Positions 31,256 to 42,222 are shown, counted from the stretch's first letter. The stretch: 64,000 bases of DNA from Argyresthia goedartella (GCA_949825045.1 OX463832.1:18408552-18472551), one strand, 5' to 3'. The notes: a model not told the origin generated them from the letters alone. A program made the numbers and translations.

Positions 31256-32560
31256 TTAAGACTCATTACCAGTAGTCTCTTTTTCGCTATCGCTAGAACT
31301 GCTACTGCTAGCAACTTCCAAAGCCTTAATATTTATCCAAGGCCTTATTCGATCAACCGCAACAACACTATCATATGGCTTTTTCCTACCTTTAAACCCC
31401 GGCACATCCGCTATTCGGTATCTATCGTTTCCTAATACATCTATAATCTTGAAAGGACCAATAAACTTGGACAAGAGCTTCGCACTTTTGCCATTGTTTT
31501 GAAACTGGGTTCTTGTAATTTTAACAAGATCCCCGTTCTTGAAAACTGGTGCGGGCTCACGGCCTGTATCATGCAGACGTTTTTATACTTCTTGGTTCTT
31601 TCTAATTGCTTTATCTATATCATCTCTTATATTTTGGATCTTAGAATTGTCTTGAATTTGACACAAGTCAAGTTTGTTAGAGAGATGGTCACGCAAGGGA
31701 ATACCGAACAACGCCTCTGCTGCAGTTTTATTGGTTGTCGAATGAACCGTATTATTAATACCCCATTGTACTTTTCCCAAGCACCTGTCCCAGTCCCGCT
31801 CGTCTTTTCCTGTATTATGAGTAGCCAATGCATTTAGAATTAGCTGATTATACCTTTCGGCCTGGCCATTGGCTCGGGGACAAGCGACTGCGTTGAGTAC
31901 ATGTTTAATTCCATAGTTATCACAGAAAAACTTAAACGCCGATGAAGTAAATGAAGTACCGCGGTCTGAGATTATCCTGGCCGGTAAACCAAAATCAAGA
32001 AATATACTTTCTAGTATCTTAATTGTGGTTTTGGTCTTAGTATTCTTCGCTCCTCTAACAAATACATATTTAGTAAACCCGTCCACGATTGTCAATATGT
32101 GACAATTACCAGTTTTACTTTTCACAAACGGTCCTACATGGTCGATGTGGATAGTGTGAAAAGGAATATTTACTTTCTCTATTGGAAACAAGTGACCAGT
32201 CTTTTTTCGAGATGAGTTATCCTTACTGTAAGCGCATTCCAAACACGCGTCCACATATTTCCTCAAGCAACGTCGCATTTTAGGGAACCAGTAGAGACTT
32301 TTCACTCTTTCCAAGGTTTTCGCAAAACCAGGATGACCTATCTCATCGTGGTTTGCTTTACAAATTTGCCATCTAGCACTTCTTGGAATAACCAGTCTCA
32401 GCTCATCGTCAATTTTTCTGTACACTGAATTATTTTTAAAAGTATAGTTTTTCTTGATATCTTTAGAGAATTCGTCATTTTCAGGTTTAAGAATTTGAAC
32501 AATTCGCGATAAGTCTGGGTCACCCATTTGAAGAGTTAATAGCAAGTGCAGAGTTATCAT
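31256..32560 (-). pseudogene. Gypsy 2 integrase with one in-frame stop
   Basis: The frame holds the zinc-binding part (HDEIGHPG and CLECAYS), catalytic Asp in HTIHIDHVGPF, Asp in IISDRGTSFTS and Glu in GQAERYNQL, then NNTVHSTTNKTAAEALFG. A TAA at about 31583 interrupts it, after which the same frame continues through GPFKIIDVLGNDRYRI, the C-terminal DNA-binding module, to a Ser-rich end at 31256. Apart from that stop, integrase would be intact. It overlaps the gag-pol frame by 41 bases in another phase. Confidence 0.85.
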
Positions 32561-35528
32561 CGCTGTCAGGTGGTTGCTTAGTATTACGGCTCAGGGCGTC
32601 AACATGACACATTTGCACACCTGGTCGGTACTGGATATCAAAAGTATAGTCACTAATTTGGAGCCACCACCTGGCTATGCGTGGAATCAGGTCCCGCTTT
32701 GTTAAGGTCGTTCTTATTGCACTACAGTCGGTTACTACTTTAAACTTGAGACCCAACAAATATACACGAAACTTTTTTAACGAACACACGACAGCCAATG
32801 TTTCAAGCTCATATGAATGTAGATGTTTTTCTTCCGGTGTCGTCTGTCTACTGAAGTAAGCGATTGGTTTCAAGGTTCGTGGATTTTCTTGCCATTGCAT
32901 TAATATACCGCCTATGCCTAATGAACTAGCGTCAGTATGTAGTTCGGTTTCCAATTTTGGGTTGTACAGTGCCAATATCGGCCTTTCTACTAGTTTTTCC
33001 TTTAAGAGGGTAAATGAATTCATTTCAGAATCCTCCCAACGCCAAGAAACATCCTTTTTTAAAAGGTTTGTTAAAGGTCGGGCGATTTCACCAAACCCCT
33101 TTACAAACTTTCGGAAGTAACTGGACAAACCCAGGAATTGCCTCACTTCGTGGACATTGCTCGGTGTTGGGAACTCTTTAACGGCAATGATCTTATTCTC
33201 ACTTGGTTTGATGCCGTCAATGGATATTTCATACCCTAGGTAATTTATTTTTTGATCAAAGAAACGACATTTTGATAATTTTAGGGTTAAACCGCAATGT
33301 CTGAGTAGCTGTAGTATCTCTTCTAAACGTTGAAATCCCTGATCTATGTTTTCAGATGGCACAAGAAGGTCGTCAAGGTAAGCTAATGCAAATTCAAACC
33401 TTTTGTTCCCCAGCATCTTGTTCATCATGCGTTGAAAAACGGCTGGGGCATTAGCCAATCCGAACGGCATTCTTTTGAATTGGTAATGCCCATCTGGTGT
33501 TACAAATCCAGTTAAATGGCGACTATCTTTTGCCATCGGAATTTGATAGTAGCCTGAAGCTAGGTCAAGCGTCGTAAAATAAGCATTACCGCTAAGATTT
33601 ATCAGTTGATCCTCAATCAGGGGTAGCGGGAATCTATCTTTTACAGATTTACTGTTAAGAGCCCGAAAATCCACGCATAACCGCTGCTCACCGTTTTTTT
33701 TTCTTACCATCAAAACCGGGCTTGCGTAATCCGAATTGGACTCTTCTATAATATCATTTTGCATTAATTCGTCTACAATTTGCCTGACTTCTTCACGTTC
33801 TGAAAATGACAGCCTATATGGTCTATATATTACTGGTTTCGTATCTTCTAGATCAATTTTCATCTCAACTTCACTAACACAACCGATTTCACTCAGATTG
33901 TTAGCAAAGCAATCGCGATATGTCTGCAACAGATTGAATAGTCTGTCAAAGTGTTCCTTCCCCAGTGATTTACCTGCAGCGATATCATTCTTTTTAAGAG
34001 GCTCCAAGCTAGATGCATCTTTGGTTATTCTATTGGTGTGATAAACCCTTCGTTCGGCAAACGGTACGGATCTTGCTAGTATGACATTAGCATTGATTTT
34101 TAGAGTTTTCGGGGAAAGGTTTGTGACGACCACGAAACCTCGTCCGTTTTCAATACGATAAGCGCCCTGATGTAAGCGATATTCTCTCCCTGGTTCTCTA
34201 CTATCATACCCCTCTGTGTAAATATCCCCAGAATATTTACTATCCTCAACAGCAATGGGTACAATGCTAGTTTGTACTACCTCTGATGCCTCAAACGTTA
34301 TTAGATTAATCTTATTATCCGGCTCTTCGGCAGTTAGAGTGGGATCTTTATAAAATTGCAATTTGTTACTGTCCTTGAGTGTAGTCACAAAAGGCAACTC
34401 CGTGAAATTTTGTCCAATCAGAAGGGAGGTTTGCAATAACTCGTCGGGAACGATGAGTATTTCCAGGAAAGTCTCAATATTGTCAATTTTTATGTTAGCA
34501 AACGTTTTGTACGATGGCGTAATTATAGAATTACCGAACCCTTTAACTACGGGCAAATTGGCATGGTTTTCTGGTAAGCCTATAACCTGAGCATCGCTTT
34601 CTTTCATCAAAGTGCATTCGCTACCAAAGTCTATATAAGCTACTGGATCTACCTCGTTCACCGTTATAGGTTTAAAATATTTGTCATTATGTTTTGTGTT
34701 GAGCTCTATTTTTAGTGTCTTTTTCATTGATTTTTCACTTCCGTTTTCTGACCGCATCCGTTTCACGGGTTCTTGCGTACAATTCTCATTATCATGACCT
34801 ATCCTAGTACATTTTCTACACTTAACCAAAGGTTTAGGACACTTGAAGTAAGGATGTCCCTTCGATTTGCAGTTATAGCAAATCACTGAACCCTCAACAG
34901 AATTATCCGACGATTTTAGTGACACCTTACCAAAGGACCTATTCTTGAAGAAATTGTTTCGACTTTTGTCATCCCGTGGAAGCAAATCTGTTTTATTCTG
35001 CCGTTGCGAGTTCAGAAAGTTTAAAAGGTCCTCTGGTTCCTCACATTTTAAAGCCTGTGCACTGTTCCGTAATGACCTGTCAGTGATACCATGTATTATG
35101 CAGTCTACACTCTTTTTACCGGTGATTTGGCATCTATTCAACAGAGTCAATTTATCGTAATAGTAGTTTCTTAAGCTCTCATCACTTTTTGTTATGCGAC
35201 TAATCATGTCCTCTAGTAGGTCCCCATAGTTCTCCTCACTTGGAAAGGCTTTTTTAAGCTTTGCCTGCCATTCATCCCAAGTGAAGACAACTGTAGGGAG
35301 TGCTTCGTACCACTGTTTTGCTAATCCTACCAGTTTTTGTAAGGCATAGTGGACAGTTTGAGCTTCGTTCCACCCGTAAATGCCTACGCATTCATTTACT
35401 TTTCTCAGCCAAATTTCTATGTTCTGGGCCTTACGCGAAGGGTCGAACTCAAGTACAACGTTGTTGAGCTGATTATTATTAAAGATCTGCTTACTGGACT
35501 CGCCCCTCCAAGTCGTCAACAAACGCAA
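32520..35528 (-). CDS. Gypsy 2 Gag-protease-reverse transcriptase-RNase H polyprotein
   Basis: A single 1002-codon frame without stops. Gag (about residues 20-190) precedes two perfect CCHC knuckles (CYNCKSKGHPYFKC and CRKCTRIGHDNENC). The protease block reads AYIDFGSECTLM, so DTG/DSG is DFG; this family-type variation keeps Asp and Gly. Reverse transcriptase has LCVDFRALNSKSV, TTLDLASGYYQIPM, MPFGLANAPAVFQRMMN and LAYLDDLLV (catalytic YLDD). RNase H has LHTDASSLGIGGIL, SYELETLAVV, VVTDCSAIRTTL and HVDALSR. The frame ends where integrase begins in another phase. There is no ATG at its start; the true N-terminus lies upstream and is lost. Confidence 0.88.
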   Translation of the reverse strand: MRLLTTWRGESSKQIFNNNQLNNVVLEFDPSRKAQNIEIWLRKVNECVGIYGWNEAQTVHYALQKLVGLAKQWYEALPTVVFTWDEWQAKLKKAFPSEENYGDLLEDMISRITKSDESLRNYYYDKLTLLNRCQITGKKSVDCIIHGITDRSLRNSAQALKCEEPEDLLNFLNSQRQNKTDLLPRDDKSRNNFFKNRSFGKVSLKSSDNSVEGSVICYNCKSKGHPYFKCPKPLVKCRKCTRIGHDNENCTQEPVKRMRSENGSEKSMKKTLKIELNTKHNDKYFKPITVNEVDPVAYIDFGSECTLMKESDAQVIGLPENHANLPVVKGFGNSIITPSYKTFANIKIDNIETFLEILIVPDELLQTSLLIGQNFTELPFVTTLKDSNKLQFYKDPTLTAEEPDNKINLITFEASEVVQTSIVPIAVEDSKYSGDIYTEGYDSREPGREYRLHQGAYRIENGRGFVVVTNLSPKTLKINANVILARSVPFAERRVYHTNRITKDASSLEPLKKNDIAAGKSLGKEHFDRLFNLLQTYRDCFANNLSEIGCVSEVEMKIDLEDTKPVIYRPYRLSFSEREEVRQIVDELMQNDIIEESNSDYASPVLMVRKKNGEQRLCVDFRALNSKSVKDRFPLPLIEDQLINLSGNAYFTTLDLASGYYQIPMAKDSRHLTGFVTPDGHYQFKRMPFGLANAPAVFQRMMNKMLGNKRFEFALAYLDDLLVPSENIDQGFQRLEEILQLLRHCGLTLKLSKCRFFDQKINYLGYEISIDGIKPSENKIIAVKEFPTPSNVHEVRQFLGLSSYFRKFVKGFGEIARPLTNLLKKDVSWRWEDSEMNSFTLLKEKLVERPILALYNPKLETELHTDASSLGIGGILMQWQENPRTLKPIAYFSRQTTPEEKHLHSYELETLAVVCSLKKFRVYLLGLKFKVVTDCSAIRTTLTKRDLIPRIARWWLQISDYTFDIQYRPGVQMCHVDALSRNTKQPPDSDDNSALAINSSNG

Positions 35529-35590
35529 AACGTCTTCCGCTGATAGGGATGGTGTAGAAGTATCTCTGCGGCGCTGTGGTGGTGGTAATT

Positions 35591-36048
35591 TTTACTCAAC
35601 TTGGTAAACAATTAAACATAAGCCTTTGTTTTATAAGGATTCCACTTGTTCATGTGATATACTTCAATGGATCAGGGGGTGAGAGGGTGCAAATAACGAA
35701 AAAAGAAACCAAATTTCCTGTGTCGCCTGCGATGTCTACAGCTGACAGAGCCACTAGTTATATTTAAGTTACAAGATGACCTCAAATAAAACTAAAAAAA
35801 ATATGTACATAAAAATATCTTTTGGCTGGCCTCACCCAACTGGAATGGCTTTCTGAATTCCGATCCTGGACTCCGGTTTTGAAATCAGAAAGCCATTGCG
35901 GCCATTTGAGTCCAGGCTAAGACCTGAACGTCACACATGCCAGATGTTATGATGGATCTCAGCACTAAATGAAAGTGTGAATACTTTAAGTGAATGCACT
36001 GATCTGTCTGTCTGTCAGTAGTTCATTAGAGGCATGTACTCTGTTGCA
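35591..36048. other. Non-coding stretch before the ZAD exon
   Basis: No coding signal was found. GCTTTCTGAATTCC and GAAATCAGAAAGCC (35848-35896) form an imperfect inverted pair. The last bases CTCTGTTGCAG are a good splice acceptor for the exon that follows. Confidence 0.4.
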
Positions 36049-36165
36049 GATGGAGGGAGACTTGAAAGTATTACCACCTCCAAGACTCTGCTGGGAGTGT
36101 GTAATACAATTGAAGAGTTCGGTGCGCTTCAGAGAGCTAGTGCAAGACTCGTACCGACTGCTGCT
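36049..36165 (+). CDS. Host-type exon: second half of a ZAD zinc-finger domain
   Basis: After an acceptor-like TCTGTTGCAG the plus strand reads VLPPPRLCWECVIQLKSS, then VRFRELVQDSYRLL. The L-P-x3-C-x2-C, then F-R and L pattern matches the second Cys pair and final helix of the ZAD dimerisation domain that opens many insect C2H2 zinc-finger transcription factors. The first Cys pair should be in an upstream exon, which I do not find. The exon end is uncertain: GTGCTATC after ACAAAGAG is a possible donor. It could be a live gene with distant exons or a fragment copied here. Confidence 0.6.
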
Positions 36166-36691
36166 GCCGATGCTACTCACTTGTGACAAAGAGGTGCTAT
36201 CACTGGACTACTATTTTTTAAAGCTTATGAAAATTTTACTTGCATTATATGTATTTATGTATGTATGTATGTTTGAATATTAACCCCACAACCTATTTTA
36301 TAGGTTGCTAACTTTCTGGACAGGAACGGAAATCTCAAAACCATTTCGAGAAATATGTCTTCTGTACAATTTATATTTATCAGATTAATAAATATTTATT
36401 AAGATATTTTAATAAAACACAATGACATTCATTTGACCTTCAATGATATCATCATAAGATGTATGAAAACATGTCTACAAAAAAAAAACAATGTGAAGCG
36501 TCAATTTATTCCCTGTAAAGTCTCTGATCAATAAGTGGCCTCTCGTGATTGTAGGTTATATTGTTATATTCAGCGTTTTCTTTTTATATTTTATCGTTTC
36601 GTTTTGTACCCACGACGGAACGGAGTTGGTATATGTGTTTGGAGTGAGAGGATGTATGTGCAAACCAATGTTGCCATTTTTCTCAAAAACT
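36166..36691. other. AT-rich spacer
   Basis: A run of ATGTATGTATGTATGT at 36256-36272 and an A9 tract at 36480 are the only notable features; no gene is seen. Confidence 0.4.
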
Positions 36692-37146
36692 ACTAGTCCG
36701 TTTTTTATGCGCTTTTCAGTGATGGGCTCGGGTTTGATTTGTGCATGTTCTTAGATAGGTGTTACGGTGACAACTCACCAGGGGGCGCTGCAGTAAACAT
36801 TTGTTTGTGCAAAACTAAAACTATTAGTTTGATTCTGATGCGGTTTTCATTTTTTTTGTAATGGGTTTGTGGTTGATTAGTGAGGGTTCATAAATTGGTG
36901 TTACGGTAGGAACTCACTAGGGGCCACTGCAGTGATATTGTTTATATTAGCTACTAAATATTAAAGAAACTCGATAGAAATTTCTTCTAGGGGGCACTGC
37001 AGTGATATAGTTTATATTAGCTACTAAATATTAAAGAAACTCGATAGAACTTTCTTGATAACAATACAGTGAGGCCTCACTTGTGCGCTGCGTTGCGTCG
37101 CGTCGTCTATTTTCCATACTTTTGACAGTGGCATGTCACTGTCAAA
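36692..37146 (-). repeat. Helitron 3' region: tandem end-like units and hairpin
   Basis: Past the helicase stop (minus strand) lies a hairpin with 10-base arms and a 6-base loop (37121-37146), a palindrome AGTGAGGCCTCACT (37068-37081), then two 70-bp tandem units (36917-36986 and 36987-37056) differing at only a few bases, and an older third relative (36692-36830). On the minus strand each unit ends CTGCAGTG.CCCCTAG or CTGCAGCGCCCCCTGG, which looks like a short palindrome followed by the CTRR end of Helitrons. Multiple such ends suggest repeated end capture, but this is inference. Confidence 0.5.
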
Positions 37147-37300
37147 TATTTGGAAAAAGTCGAGGACAGATGGGGCCTCCCCCTCAGTGAACCAAGTATT
37201 TATGTGGGAAAGGGAGCAAAAGACGATGGCTACTTTATGGCCTTTCTTCTGTGTCCTCGGTTTGCGACCGGCGGCCTATAGATTGTCTCAATCGCTCTAA

Positions 37301-39022
37301 TTATTCCAATGCTATGCTGTTATGTGGGCTGTTAAAAAGTTTTCTTTGATCTAGATCGGTAATTACTACGCCGTCTAAAGATCGTACTCTACTAAGCGCC
37401 ACATAAGCTTGTCCTTTGGCGAATGTTTTTGGTCCAAGAATATAACTGCCTTATTGACTATAGTGCCCTGTAGTTTATGCACGGTAACGGCCCAACTTGA
37501 TATCAGTGGAATCATAACTCTCTCTATTTTTCCCCTCTCTATTTTTCCCGAACCTTTATTCCCCTGAAAACAAACACTCGCTGGAGCTATGTTCACCCAA
37601 CCATTTTCATCTTGGCGACTTCTGCCGATGGAACGGTCATCAAAATCAACGAGGACTTTCTTAGGCAGCTCTCCGTCTTCCAATTGGTCTCTTCGTAAGT
37701 CTTCCCACTCAAACCCCCGAACTACCCCCATTTGCCGTTAACTAAGCCTTCGCTGACCCTAACATTCATTCGTAGCATCACTTGTGTACCTATATCTAGC
37801 TTTATGTGGGATACTAGGCCTCCTGTATTATTAGGGTCCATTGGAACCGCAGCAGGTGGAGGTTTTTGACCGTAGTTATTGGGTTCCCTAGACTCGTCTC
37901 GAGCATTTATCGCGTTCAATTTCGTTGTTACTTTAGACAACATTGTCTGATTGTACGCATTTACGAGTTGTATGGTGGGATATATCCGAATAGCTTCTCC
38001 GTCGGCAAAAGTTTCCTTCTTATGGAACACGAGTCCTCTCCAAAAGTAGCTGATATTGCTCCATCGTTAGCTCACCCACCCGCAAATTGTTGAGCAAATC
38101 TACAAAGCCCGTATCGTTTTGTTAACGCATGTTGCGTGTCAGCTCGCAAAACCCAAAATACCTCCACAGATGCGGCTCTCCATGGAAATGGGCTGGTAAC
38201 TTAAAACAATAACTCCATTTTACAGGTAGGTAATTGCATCAAATCACCAAAAGCAAGTATATTTACACCGCCAAAGAGAGAGTCATTATTTTTCAACTCC
38301 TGAAGCCTCAAGTGGATACACCGCAACATTTCATAAGAGACCATAGAAATCTCATCGATAATTAACCAGCGGATTGTTTACCATTTGCGTCTCAGATCTT
38401 TTAAACGCTGACCCGGTAATTGTCGATCAGTAGTCGCTGAACCTTTTTCGATACCCAGTGATAACGCACTGTGAAGTGTTCGTCCATTCACTAGGCGAGC
38501 TGCAACTTCAGTAAGGGCAGTGACTTCAACAAAACACGGCCGAAGTAAAGAAGGTACAGTCTGTTTGTAACATCTTTTAATCTACTCTACTATTGCTTTC
38601 AGGGTGAAAGTTTTACCAGATCCCGCTCCGCCTGTTACAAACAATTTCATGGTATTATTTGGTGGCTCTTGGTGTCTTATTTCTGTATTGATCTTTGTTG
38701 TAATAGTATTCATTAAATTTCTTTGGTCCACATTCATACTTGACATTGTCATCGAAAACTCTGCGTCCGATATCACACGATTGTCAATGTCACCTAAATC
38801 ATCATCTTGTATTTCTACTTCGACCATATTAAAATCGAAACCTTCAACAATTGCACCTACTTGATCGTTATTTATTCGCGCATTTATATTTGAAGTGTTT
38901 TCATTTGGGTATCCCAGAGCTAAAACTTGAGCAATAACTTGTTGAAGTTCAGTCTGTACAGTTTGAAAACGTTCAACATCTTCACCCGGCTGTAGAGGTC
39001 GTAGTAAGTTGCTTTTAGCCAT
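37301..39022 (-). pseudogene. Helitron PIF1-type helicase
   Basis: Helitrons fuse a rolling-circle initiator to this 5'-3' DNA helicase. The first frame (39022-38582) ends in FVTGGAGSGKTFTLKAI, the Walker A motif. Beyond it, over broken frames, come RWLIIDEISMVS (Walker B, about 38350), LAFGDLMQLP (38225), and LDIGTQVMLRMNVRVSEGLV with NGKWG (37750). The frame 37731-37375 has WAVTVHKLQGT (helicase motif V/VI area), and after a shift GQAYVALSRVRSLDGVVI runs to TAA at 37303-37301. Motif order is complete, but at least three shifts and two stops are present. Confidence 0.85.
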
Positions 39023-40034
39023 AAAAGCATCTTCAGAACTTTATATTTATATTTTATTTATTTGGGAAGCCAACACAATAGACAAAATACTTCTTAGGTT
39101 GTGCATCTACGTTATCTATATCTAGTTGAGCATCGCATGCTACACAAATATCCTATTAAAAATCAAATATTGTATTATACACTAGAAAATCTCTAAATTC
39201 GAATTATTATTATATTTATAAAATGTATTATTAATCTATAAAACTTGCATGTACTTCATTTCCTTAAAACAATTGAAAAAGTATTACATTAATGTTTTAT
39301 TTACAAGAATAAAATACTGTAAAACTTAAAATTTTCAATGTAAACATAAACTTGATCAAAGGATGGACGTTAAAAATACAAATATAATTCAATTCATTAT
39401 AATAATTTCTAATAATTATTATTTAAAAAATACCTATTTATATACAACATAAAAGTATTTACACAAATATAAATAAAAACAATATTGCTCAGTTTCCAAA
39501 CAGTGTAAAGATAAAAAAAAGAATAAATGGCATCAATTAATTTACACATATATTTTTTGTGCAAAAAGATTTATATAAAACAAAGAAAATGGATAAAAAC
39601 TTACAATATGATTAAAATCAGTTAAAGATTCGGCTTTTCTCGGATATCATCGCCTAAATCCGGAGACGGAAATGACATGAAGTACATTACCGCGATTTCT
39701 TTTAGGTAGCATTCAATTTGAAGTATCATAAACGCAATGTATAGCACCTGCCAAAATGACATTACTAACAGGTAGACCTAAGAAATTTATTTTGCAGAAG
39801 CGACGTGAATTTGAACATTAATAACATCTATATATGGGACCATCTCGGAAGTGTACCCTATAAAATACAAAAACTTCGGTTGCTTCACAAACCCTGTCCA
39901 AATATTTTTTGATGATACTTACTTTCTTCTTTTTGAAATAAATTAGCTTCTTTTCTAAAATAGTTATATATAATATTTACAATTTTACGAAATTGAGCAT
40001 CAATTTTTTTACCACGCTTTAAAGGAGTTAGCCA
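39023..40034. other. AT-rich stretch upstream of the helicase
   Basis: The catalytic His-x-His and Tyr region of the Helitron initiator should precede the helicase here, but I could not find it in any frame. The sequence is strongly AT-rich with short A and T runs. A deletion between the two Helitron halves is the simplest reading. Confidence 0.45.
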
Positions 40035-40301
40035 AAAAAAAACCCAGAATCGCCGGAAATGTCATATATGCCGTTTTTATAGGCATAATATGTACATCAA
40101 AAATATATAATAAGTTACTGCAAAAACGACGTGTTATACTAGATATTTTAGATTAACACAGACTTGAATAGTAGGGACATGGCACGGAGCGCTTGAAAGT
40201 GTCGCTACAAAAACAGCACAAAATCGGGAAAATTGTACTGTTTGCAATCAGTCGCGCTTGGACGGTGACAGCCGATTGACATATCGGCAGCAAAAACAAA
40301 A

Positions 40302-40378
40302 ATGGTGACCTGCGACGTAAAAAGTTGTAAATCATACCCAAATCGCAATACACAAAAACAGGGAGTGTCGTATCACAA
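40302..40378 (+). CDS. THAP-domain first exon
   Basis: ATG at 40302 begins MVTCDVKSCKS, then GVSYHK, and the next bases give GTAAGTA, a near-ideal splice donor. Cys-x4-Cys at the N-terminus and the later SxHK are the first half of the THAP zinc-binding DNA-recognition domain; the remaining Cys, His and AVPTIF motif would lie in the next exon, which I did not find within the next kilobase. THAP proteins include host transcription factors and P-element transposases. About 26 codons are present. Confidence 0.55.
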
Positions 40379-40556
40379 GTAAGTATTATATTTTCAATTA
40401 CTATTGGCTTTAAATTGATTATCTATAAAATATTGTTCTCGAAAAAATCCTCAAACGAAAATCAACCATTCGACTGACGTAACTTTGTAGCGACGCGCGA
40501 CGCACAGTGAAACTGCCCGCTTCCTATATTTGAAAAACAATCCGATTTGGTTATTT

Positions 40557-40620
40557 TTCTATTCGTAATGTCAAAATTACTATTCGTAATGTCATTAGAT
40601 TACTATTCGTAATGTCATTA
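40557..40620. repeat. Triple ATTCGTAATGTCA repeat
   Basis: CTATTCGTAATGTCA occurs three times in 64 bases, with short AT spacers. It lies in the presumed intron after the THAP exon, with no function evident. Confidence 0.75.
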
Positions 40621-41734
40621 ATATGTTTGCCTATTTAATTATGTTTCAACTTTTTACTAATTAAACATGAGGTAAATGCGTGAGACCTCGCCCCTTAAGT
40701 AAAATTTTAGCTAGATATATTTTATTTCTACTTCTAATCACCGATTAAAAGTCACCGGGTATATGAGAGTTATCCGTAGATCAACTTTCCTAATATTGTG
40801 TCTATACACCACAAATCGGAACGTGACCGACCGTGACGCCGTTACAATTTTTCGTACTGTCTTGGTTCCGACGAATTCCGACAGGGGCGCTATTTTTCTT
40901 AGCCTCAAAATGGTAAGAAATTTAGTACGGGAAGGCCTATCCTTAGTATTTATATCGATGTAGGTTAATGACACAACAAAAAATATTTTAAACTCACACC
41001 TAAGCTATGCGGTACCACGTTACCACATGGAGGTTTCACACAAAAACATGCAACCTTCTTGGAGTTAGCCTGGCATCACGTGAAGACATGGCGAGGCGAG
41101 CAAAAAGGCGGGAAGATGGTGTCACACACCGTATTTAAAAAAAAAGATTTTGGCGGGCGTTCAGCTGATTTGTATAGAGTAGTGAAAAATAAAGTTGCTC
41201 CGATCAAATCGGTCTCATAGTGAAAGCTGCTCAAAATCATGTCCCTAACAATCCCCTTAAATACGACTATACCTTTCTGTTACAACCTGTATATTAAAGG
41301 GTATTAAAGTGACAGCGATAACATAAAATTCAAGAAAAATAAATTTATGTATATAGTATCATATCTTCTATACTACATCGTTTCGGGGGCTGATTTTTTT
41401 AAAAACATAACAGTTTGACTATAGTGAACCCATTTTTATAGATTTCGTCGCTGGCGATTCTGGGTTTTTTTTCTATGACCTTTTGTCCAAGTCTTTTGTT
41501 GAAGCCATGATACATAACTATTGTAAGTTAATTTTGATAAAATTTGATAGAATCGAATATTTTCACGAATGAAATTAGCATTCATAAACATAAATGTATC
41601 ATGTACGTCACACTGTTTTTATTGTCACTAAGAAGGCAGACTGTCAAAATAGTCAATTATTTTTCTTATTTCAATATAAAGGTTGTGTTAATTTTGAGCT
41701 ACAAATAGTACATTACTTCAGAGGGAAGAAAGTG

Positions 41735-41810
41735 ACAGTTCCATACCGAGATTATGGCATTTGCGCCACGAGCTTGCGAGGGGCGCAAACCATTTGAGGT
41801 ATGGAACTGT
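41735..41810. repeat. Strong hairpin
   Basis: Arms ACAGTTCCATACC and GGTATGGAACTGT are perfectly complementary (13 bases), and inside them ATTTGCGCC can pair with GGCGCAAA across ACGAGCTTGCGAG. The whole 76-base unit would make a long imperfect stem-loop. It could be a decayed miniature transposon or a structured RNA. Confidence 0.7.
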
Positions 41811-42222
41811 ACTTTATCCTGAGGTATGTATAGTGCTTTTTATTACACCTACGAGGAAAATAAATAATAATGCATAATAAATAAATGCATCCATATTTTA
41901 CAAAAAACACAAAGATAAATGCTAAATCAATCGAAGTTTTTGCGAAAATGCGCGGGCTTTTCCTTTTTTTTAATCGCCCGTTTCTGGAGTAGGCTAAGAT
42001 CATAAGGTCATGCAGCCACTTCTTCCGTGATTCCGCGCGTTTTATATACAAAAATAATTTCGTTTTTAATTTTCTGTATGCACCAAGGAGGTTGGTAACT
42101 GGTTAAAAAAAAACTGTATGTGGCCAGTAACAATTTACTTGAAATTTAATTAGTAGACAGTTAAAGTCTCTTTGCAGTATAACTGCTAACAAATTAAAAA
42201 AAAAACCGGGTATGTAATGGAA

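Larger units (their letters stand above)
30180..35590 (-). mobile_element. Ty3/gypsy retrotransposon 2
   Basis: On the minus strand this element has gag, two zinc knuckles, protease, reverse transcriptase and RNase H in one 1002-codon frame, then integrase in another phase, a long AT-rich 3' UTR and a 3' LTR-like segment. The gag frame is open back to about 35590 without an ATG, and no 5' LTR or primer binding site is seen, so the 5' end is missing. The low number of lesions suggests a younger insertion than gypsy A. No envelope-like frame follows integrase. Confidence 0.88.
40035..41472. mobile_element. Candidate element bounded by 20-bp inverted repeats
   Basis: An A-tract followed by CCCAGAATCGCC at 40035-40054 is matched in inverse at 41453-41472, a 20-base inverted pair 1.4 kb apart. 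Inside are a THAP-type first exon and a triple 24-bp repeat. No transposase beyond the THAP start is seen and no target duplication is clear. P-type transposases begin with THAP domains, so a non-autonomous P-like element is possible; chance pairing around a host promoter is the alternative. Confidence 0.4.

Noticed and set aside
36692..37056. CRISPR-like repeat array.
   Set aside because: Only two or three adjoining units without unique spacers, in a eukaryotic transposon context.
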